Shown here: positions 1-5,072 of the stretch, piece after piece
Position numbering within the stretch: the first letter of the stretch is position 1
Layout of the letters: each line of letters begins with the position of its first letter
Assembly: GCA_035555315.1 (NCBI GenBank)
Contig: DATMGU010000032.1
Span: forward strand, 1 to 5,072
DNA: 5,072 bases
Direction: 5' to 3'
Origin: DATMGU01 sp035555315
GTDB taxonomy: Bacteria; Pseudomonadota; Alphaproteobacteria; ATCC43930; CGMCC-115725
Program-made: the position numbers and the translations under genes
Notes under the pieces: generated by a model
What the model saw: only the letters and a program-made list of their open reading frames with translations
Databases searched by the model: none
Told to the model about the DNA's origin: nothing

Positions 1-705
1 GATGATCGGCGTCAGCAGCGGATAGGTGATGAAGCGGAACATCTCCCACCTGCTGGCGCCATCCAGCGTGGCTGCTTCATAGAGCGAGGGCTGCACGGTC
101 TGCAGACCGGCCAAAAGCGTGATCGCGACAAAGGGAACGCCGCGCCAGATATTGGCGAAGATCACGCATATCCGCGCCCAGGTCGGGTCGCCGAGGAAAT
201 TGATATTCTGGGTGATCACGCCGAGATGCTTGAGCGACCATGATATGATCGAGAATTGCGAGTCGAAAATCCACCAGAATGCCAGCGCCGACAGCACCGT
301 CGGCACAATGAAGGGGATCAGCACCAGCGCGCGCAGCATCGCCTTGAACGGCATGTTTTCGTTCAACAGCAAAGCCAGATAAAGTCCGACTGCGAATTTG
401 ATCGCGCTCGCGATCGTGGTGTAGAGCAGCGTATTGAACACCGACAGCCAGAAGATCGAATCGCCGGTCAGCCAGTCATAATTCTCGACGCCGATGAACT
501 GGCCAGGCCGCCCGATCTTTGCGTCGGTGAACGAAATCCAGATACCGAGGCCCAACGGGTAGGCCAGGAAGAATATCAGGAACGCCATCGCCGGCAGCAT
601 GAACCAGAAACCGAGCCAGTTCCTGTTGGTTCTGAGCTGGTCCCACGCTGTGGCCTCGCGAATCTGCCGCTTGGCCGCCCGGGGTTGGAGTGCGATGTCA
701 GCCAT
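1..705 (-). CDS. Sugar ABC transporter permease, MalF/UgpA type (partial, C-terminus beyond the left edge)
   Basis: Inner-membrane subunit of a carbohydrate-type ABC importer. It would form half of the translocation channel, with a second permease not in this window. The frame is open for 235 codons, from ATG at 705-703 to position 1. After a charged cytoplasmic N-terminus (residues 1-29), hydrophobic segments lie at about 31-58, 88-114, 124-147 and 177-202. They are followed by the EAA loop that docks on the ATPase: EAATLDG at 210-216 and the closing I-x-x-P at 226-229. The family is usually about 290-310 residues, so some 60-75 residues including the last membrane segments are missing. The start has only a weak GGGA (717-714) 8 nt upstream, but no better in-frame start is near. 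It lies 103 bp behind the binding-protein gene in the same direction, which suggests one operon. Family assignment is firm; the substrate cannot be read from this subunit. Confidence 0.93.
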   Translation of the reverse strand, partial: MADIALQPRAAKRQIREATAWDQLRTNRNWLGFWFMLPAMAFLIFFLAYPLGLGIWISFTDAKIGRPGQFIGVENYDWLTGDSIFWLSVFNTLLYTTIASAIKFAVGLYLALLLNENMPFKAMLRALVLIPFIVPTVLSALAFWWIFDSQFSIISWSLKHLGVITQNINFLGDPTWARICVIFANIWRGVPFVAITLLAGLQTVQPSLYEAATLDGASRWEMFRFITYPLLTPII

Positions 706-768
706 TGGCGAAATCCCGCAATTATTATCGGCGCTGTTGCCGTCTTGTCCGCACCACGAGAGAGGGTG

Positions 769-803
769 ATGGAGCGGGCGACGATAGCTGCCGCCCGCTC
801 CAT
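769..803 (-). promoter_or_regulatory. Perfect 12-bp intergenic hairpin after the binding-protein gene
   Basis: Arms 769-780 (atggagcgggcg) and 792-803 (cgcccgctccat) are exact reverse complements around an 11-nt loop. In the minus-strand transcript the stem starts 5 nt after the binding-protein stop codon and ends 63 nt before the permease start. The stem is GC-rich (9 of 12 pairs). The RNA after it reads CACCCTCTCTCG, with no U-tract, so it is not a standard intrinsic terminator. By analogy with the malE-malF gap, a likely role is to protect the upstream mRNA from 3' exonucleases, or to reduce read-through, so that more binding protein than permease is made. The hairpin is seen directly; the role is inferred. 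Confidence 0.7.
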
Positions 804-808
804 TGTCG

Positions 809-2128
809 TCAGCGATAGATCCGCTTCAATTGCCGCTCGGTCTCCGCCATGGCGGTCTTGCCGTCCTTGGCGCCGGTGCAGTAATTGGCGAACATGTCGA
901 CCACGAGGAAGTCGGCGATCGCGGTCGCCGCCTTCTCGCCGGGCGTGCCGATGCCGGACGCCGGCAGCGCCCGCTTGCTGGCCTGCCCGAACACGGCGTT
1001 CTTCGGATCGGCGGTCCACACCGGGGCCGAATCGTAGGCGTTCAGGGTGTGGGTCAGATAACCCCGCGCACCCGACAGCCACTTCTCGAAGTTTTCCTTC
1101 TCCAGCATGAAGGCGATGAAGGCTTTCGCGGCGTTCGGATATTTGCAGAAGTTGAACGCCAGGATCGGAACCGCAAGCTGCAGTTCAGTCGGCTTGCCAC
1201 TCGCACCGACCGGCCACAGCGCATGATACGTGTCTTCGGCGAGGTCCTTCTTGGCCGGGTCGTCCTTGGCCGCAACATAAATCGAGATGCCGTTCGACGT
1301 CAGGTACAGTTCGCCGGACAGGAACGCCTTGTTGTTCGACGAGTCGTTCCACGACGCGACGCCGGGAATGAAGGTATCGGACAGTGCCTTGGCGTATTCC
1401 AGCGCCTTCATTGTCTCCGGTGAATTGATGACGACCTTGTCGTCCTTGTCGACGGTGTAGGCGCCGTGACCCCAGAGAATGTTGTGCACCCAGGCATTGG
1501 CGTCGCCGGTGGCGTGACCGAGCGCAAAGCCGGCGGGCGTGTTGTTCGCCTTCAGCGCCTTGCACAGTTCAAGATAGGCCGGGAAATCCGCCGGGACCTC
1601 CTTGAAGCCTGCCTTTTCGACAGCGGATTTGCGGTAGGTCAGATAGCCCCCGACGGTCGCGACGGGGATGCCGAGCCAGTCGTCACCCAGCTTGCAGGTC
1701 TTGGCGGCGGCATCGGTCCATCCGCCGTACTTCTTGCCGAGGTAATCGGCAACGTCGTTCATCTTGAGCACTTTGGTCGGGAACAACTGCGGCAGCGTAT
1801 GCAGGCCCCAGGCGAGATCGAGGCCGGAGCCGGTGTTGGCGGCAACCGACGCCTTGGGCTGCACGTCCTCGAAGGACTCGCTGAACACGTTCATCTCGGT
1901 ACCGGTCGCCGACTTGAACGCCGCCACCATCACGTTGAACGCGTCATCCTCGGCCGGTACGAAGCGCTTCCAGCGCATCACGGTCAGCTTGGCGCCCGGC
2001 TCGGCCTTCCAAGGCGCGCTTTGCGCCCAGGCCTTGGCAAAATCAAGCAGCGCCGGCCCGGTCAGCGCGCCGGCCGCCGCCAGCGCGGTGCCGCCTTGAA
2101 GTAGAGCGCGGCGGGTAAAATCGTGCAT
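809..2128 (-). CDS. ABC transporter extracellular solute-binding protein, family 1 (UgpB/MalE-like)
   Basis: Periplasmic receptor of the importer, 439 residues, a normal length for the family. The N-terminus looks like a Tat signal: TRRALLQ at 5-11 with the twin arginines at 6-7, a mild Ala/Leu/Gly-rich stretch (about 12-29), and an AWA site at 33-35 giving a mature protein from about residue 36. The mature part has the usual two-lobe family pattern: an early strand (KLTVMRW, 47-53), GLDLAWGLH (102-110), the conserved GIPVATVGGYLTYRK block (153-167) followed by an AGF segment, SNNKAFLSGELYL (264-276), and a late PNAAKAFIAFMLEKE helix (331-345). Aromatic residues that could stack on sugar rings are plentiful (W107, W213, W219, W260, W305). 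The ATG at 2128-2126 has a strong ribosome site, GGGAGAG, 6 nt upstream. It sits between the ATPase and permease genes on the same strand. The ligand is unknown; a pentose, sugar acid or glycoside is a guess from the neighbouring dehydratase gene. Confidence 0.93.
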   Translation of the reverse strand: MHDFTRRALLQGGTALAAAGALTGPALLDFAKAWAQSAPWKAEPGAKLTVMRWKRFVPAEDDAFNVMVAAFKSATGTEMNVFSESFEDVQPKASVAANTGSGLDLAWGLHTLPQLFPTKVLKMNDVADYLGKKYGGWTDAAAKTCKLGDDWLGIPVATVGGYLTYRKSAVEKAGFKEVPADFPAYLELCKALKANNTPAGFALGHATGDANAWVHNILWGHGAYTVDKDDKVVINSPETMKALEYAKALSDTFIPGVASWNDSSNNKAFLSGELYLTSNGISIYVAAKDDPAKKDLAEDTYHALWPVGASGKPTELQLAVPILAFNFCKYPNAAKAFIAFMLEKENFEKWLSGARGYLTHTLNAYDSAPVWTADPKNAVFGQASKRALPASGIGTPGEKAATAIADFLVVDMFANYCTGAKDGKTAMAETERQLKRIYR

Positions 2129-2134
2129 GTTAGT

Positions 2135-2141
2135 CTCTCCC
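2135..2141 (-). promoter_or_regulatory. Ribosome binding site of the solute-binding protein gene
   Basis: The minus strand reads GGGAGAG, 6 nt before the ATG at 2128. It is clearly stronger than the GGGA in front of the permease, which fits higher output of the binding protein, and it fixes the start codon. Confidence 0.75.
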
Positions 2142-2143
2142 GA

Positions 2144-2170
2144 TGTTTTATTTTGAGTGTTTAATTTTGA
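2144..2170 (-). repeat. AT-rich tandem 13-nt repeat in the leader of the binding-protein gene
   Basis: On the plus strand, tgttttattttga (2144-2156) and tgtttaattttga (2158-2170) differ at one base and repeat with a period of 14. On the transcript they read TCAAAATAAAACA and TCAAAATTAAACA, an A-rich unstructured stretch just upstream of the ribosome site and inside the 48-bp gap after the ATPase gene. Such A-rich leaders can aid ribosome loading or bind Hfq, and binding-protein mRNAs are known small-RNA (AbcR-type) targets in Rhizobiales. The repeat is seen directly; any role here is inferred. Confidence 0.55.
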
Positions 2171-2176
2171 CGGTTT

Positions 2177-3244
<1,068 letters not shown>

Positions 3245-3251
3245 ATACTTA

Positions 3252-3260
3252 CTCCCTCCC
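3252..3260 (-). promoter_or_regulatory. Ribosome binding site of the ATPase gene
   Basis: The minus strand reads GGGAGGGAG, 7 nt before the ATG at 3244. This purine-rich site supports that start and makes translation from the first operon gene likely to be strong. Confidence 0.7.
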
Positions 3261-3484
3261 AGTTGATGCCCGGCGGTCGGCGCCGCGGTGTTGCTGTTGT
3301 TGGTCAGGCTCTTATCAGACTTTTTTGAGGATGTCGTTGGATCAAAGTCGTAGGTCCTGAAAGTCTAATGAAAGTATTGGCTTCTGAAGGCCCTTGCGTC
3401 TTGCCGGCCGTCGCTGAATTTGCGAAACATCGGCCTAAATCAGAACGACGCACAACTAGCACAATAAAGAGGCGTGTGCGCTGC

Positions 3485-3490
3485 GGGAGA
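3485..3490 (+). promoter_or_regulatory. Ribosome binding site of the dehydratase gene
   Basis: GGGAGA stands 5 nt before the ATG at 3496. An in-frame TAG at 3457-3459, with no ATG, GTG or TTG between it and 3496, settles the start codon. Confidence 0.7.
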
Positions 3491-3495
3491 AACCC

Positions 3496-5072
3496 ATGAA
3501 CAAGCCGCTCACCGGCGTCGGCAGGCGCAAACTCCGTTCCCAGGAATGGTTCAACAATCCGCACAACCCGGGCATGACCGCGCTCTATCTCGAGCGCTAC
3601 CTGAACTACGGGCTGACCCGGCAGGAGCTGCAGTCCGGCATGCCGATCATCGGCATCGCCCAGACCGGTAACGATCTGTCCCCCTGCAACCGCCATCACC
3701 TCGAACTGGCCCACCGGGTCCGGGAGGGCATCCGCGCCGCAGGCGGTATCGCGATGGAGTTTCCGACCCACCCGATCCAGGAAACCGGCAAGCGTCCGAC
3801 CGCGGCGCTGGACCGCAACCTCGCCTATCTCGGGCTGGTCGAGATCCTGTTCGGCTATCCCCTGGACGGCGTCGTCCTGACCACCGGCTGCGACAAGACC
3901 ACGCCAGCCTGCCTGATGGCGGCTGCGACCGTCAACATGCCGGCGATCGTGCTCTCGGGAGGCCCGATGCTGAACGGCTGGCATCAGGGCAAGCGCACGG
4001 GCTCGGGCACCGTGGTCTGGAAGGCCCGCGAAGAATTGGCCGCGGGCGAGATCGACTATGAGGAGTTCATGAACATCGTGGCCTCCTCTGCCCCCTCGGT
4101 CGGCCACTGCAACACCATGGGCACCGCCTCGACCATGAATTCGCTGGCCGAGGCGCTCGGCATGTCGCTGCCGGGCTGTGCCGCGATTCCCGCGCCCTAT
4201 CGCGAGCGCGGTCAGATCGCCTACGAGACCGGCCGGCGCATCGTCGACATGGTCTGGGAGGACCTCAAGCCCTCGGACATCCTGACCCGCAAGGCGTTCG
4301 AGAACACCATCGTGGTCAATTCGGCGATCGGCGGATCGACCAACGCGCCGATCCATATCAATGCGCTGGCCCGCCATGTCGGCGTCGAGCTGTCGATCGA
4401 CGACTGGCAGACGTTCGGACACGACGTGCCGCTGCTGGTGAACATGCAGCCCGCCGGCTTCTATCTCGGCGAGGAATTTCACCGCGCCGGCGGCGTGCCG
4501 GCCGTGGTGCGCGAATTGATGCAGCACAAGCGCATCCATGAGGATGCCATGACCGTCAACGGCCGCACCATGGGCGACAATTGCCGCGAAGCTCAAAAGC
4601 CCGATGGCGACGTGATCTATAGCTACCACAAGCCCCTGGTGAAGGATGCCGGCTTCCTGGTGCTGCGCGGCAATCTGTTCGATTCCGCGATCATGAAGAC
4701 CAGCGTGATCTCCAGCGAATTCCGCGACCGCTATCTGATCAATCCGAAGGATCCGAACGCGTTCGAGGGCCGCGCCATCGTATTCGAGGGCCCGGAGGAT
4801 TATCACGAACGGATCGACGATCCCGCGCTCAAGATCGACGAGAACTGCGTGCTGTTCATCCGCGGCGCCGGACCGATCGGCTATCCCGGCGGCGCCGAGG
4901 TCGTGAACATGCAGCCGCCGGCCGCCCTCATCAAACGCGGCATCCTGTCGCTGCCATGCATCGGCGACGGAAGGCAATCCGGCACCGCGGGCTCGCCCTC
5001 GATCCTCAACGCCTCGCCGGAAGCCGCCGCCGACGGCGGGCTGGCGATCCTGAAGACCGGCGACAAGGTCCG
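3496..5072 (+). CDS. xylD: IlvD/Edd-family sugar-acid dehydratase, D-xylonate dehydratase-like (partial, C-terminus beyond the right edge)
   Basis: Probable [2Fe-2S], Mg-dependent cytoplasmic dehydratase that removes water from a sugar acid to give a 2-keto-3-deoxy acid, the step that follows lactone opening in the non-phosphorylative pentose routes. 525 complete codons are present; at the family length of about 580-595 residues, roughly 60-70 are missing. The three cluster cysteines are C64 (LSPCNR), C132 (TTGCDKTTP, with the nearby metal-site D133 and K134) and C205 (GHCNTMGTAS). Their spacings of 68 and 73 match what I recall for Rhizobium L-arabinonate dehydratase. Other family blocks are AIGGSTNAP (277-285), VLRGNLFD (389-396), RGAGPIGYPG (456-465) and DGRQSGT (491-497), whose S495 is the likely catalytic base. 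The N-terminal MTALYLER (27-34) and IIGIAQTG (51-58) resemble Caulobacter XylD closely, as recalled, and differ from true IlvD. It is divergent from the sugar importer genes. Family is firm; xylonate rather than arabinonate or another aldonate is likely but unproven. Confidence 0.9.
   Translation, partial: MNKPLTGVGRRKLRSQEWFNNPHNPGMTALYLERYLNYGLTRQELQSGMPIIGIAQTGNDLSPCNRHHLELAHRVREGIRAAGGIAMEFPTHPIQETGKRPTAALDRNLAYLGLVEILFGYPLDGVVLTTGCDKTTPACLMAAATVNMPAIVLSGGPMLNGWHQGKRTGSGTVVWKAREELAAGEIDYEEFMNIVASSAPSVGHCNTMGTASTMNSLAEALGMSLPGCAAIPAPYRERGQIAYETGRRIVDMVWEDLKPSDILTRKAFENTIVVNSAIGGSTNAPIHINALARHVGVELSIDDWQTFGHDVPLLVNMQPAGFYLGEEFHRAGGVPAVVRELMQHKRIHEDAMTVNGRTMGDNCREAQKPDGDVIYSYHKPLVKDAGFLVLRGNLFDSAIMKTSVISSEFRDRYLINPKDPNAFEGRAIVFEGPEDYHERIDDPALKIDENCVLFIRGAGPIGYPGGAEVVNMQPPAALIKRGILSLPCIGDGRQSGTAGSPSILNASPEAAADGGLAILKTGDKV

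Larger units (their letters stand above)
3245..3495. promoter_or_regulatory. Divergent intergenic region with candidate operators
   Basis: This 251-bp gap lies between the divergent ATPase and dehydratase starts and must carry the promoter for at least the dehydratase, and probably for the transporter operon. No convincing -35/-10 pair was found in either direction. A less GC-rich middle part (about 3311-3380) holds an inverted pair, agacttt (3317-3323) and aaagtct (3360-3366), plus two further aaagt copies (3344-3348 and 3371-3375) that could be binding sites for a local regulator. A run of six T (3321-3326) is not preceded by a stem. No gene was recognised here, and the regulator is not in the window. 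Confidence 0.45.

Noticed and set aside
769..803. Intrinsic terminator ending the operon after the binding-protein gene
   Set aside because: The stem is perfect but no run of U follows it in the minus direction, and the permease gene follows in the same direction. A plus-direction terminator makes no sense because no plus-strand gene precedes it.
256..1110. A 284-codon open frame on the plus strand
   Set aside because: It runs across the permease start, the intergenic hairpin and the end of the binding-protein gene in antisense. Its composition is arginine- and proline-rich, typical of a shadow frame.
3271..3290. GC-rich palindrome around cggcgccg (3278-3285) as an operator
   Set aside because: An 8-bp GC palindrome is common in DNA of this composition, and it sits in the likely leader of the ATPase transcript without further support.
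3311..3330. T-run at 3321-3326 as a terminator
   Set aside because: No stem precedes it and no plus-strand gene ends nearby.
3304..4977. A 557-codon open frame on the minus strand
   Set aside because: It lies antisense to the dehydratase over nearly its full length. Its translation is rich in R, H, D, G and A with no recognisable domain, the usual shadow of a GC-rich gene. The plus-strand frame has clear catalytic motifs and a ribosome site.

Overview
The window looks like a piece of a GC-rich alphaproteobacterial chromosome, most likely a Bradyrhizobium/Rhodopseudomonas-type Rhizobiales. This rests on codon use, on the look of the ABC transporter proteins, and on a Caulobacter-type sugar-acid dehydratase. 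The genus is inferred and no database was consulted. All four genes are intact within the window, and two run off its ends.

Minus strand, read from about 3244 down to 1: an apparent carbohydrate ABC-importer operon. In transcription order it holds a MalK/UgpC-type ATPase (3244-2177), a family 1 periplasmic solute-binding protein with a Tat-like signal (2128-809), and the first MalF/UgpA-type permease (705 to beyond position 1). A second permease (MalG/UgpE type) would be expected beyond position 1. The 48-bp gap before the binding-protein gene is very AT-rich and holds a 13-nt tandem repeat. The 103-bp gap after it holds a perfect 12-bp hairpin without a U-tract. Both may help set the level of the binding protein relative to the other subunits.

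Plus strand, 3496 to the right edge: the first 525 complete codons of an IlvD/Edd-family [2Fe-2S] dehydratase. It looks most like Caulobacter D-xylonate dehydratase (XylD). It is transcribed divergently from the transporter across a 251-bp region that must hold the promoters for both directions.

Working model (inference): the importer takes up a pentose, an aldonic acid or a related glycoside. The dehydratase then converts a sugar acid to its 2-keto-3-deoxy form in a non-phosphorylative (Weimberg/Dahms-like) route. I see no mobile element, CRISPR array, tRNA/rRNA gene or clearly new type of system. The points most worth a second look are the two intergenic elements around the binding-protein gene and the substrate implied by the divergent pairing.
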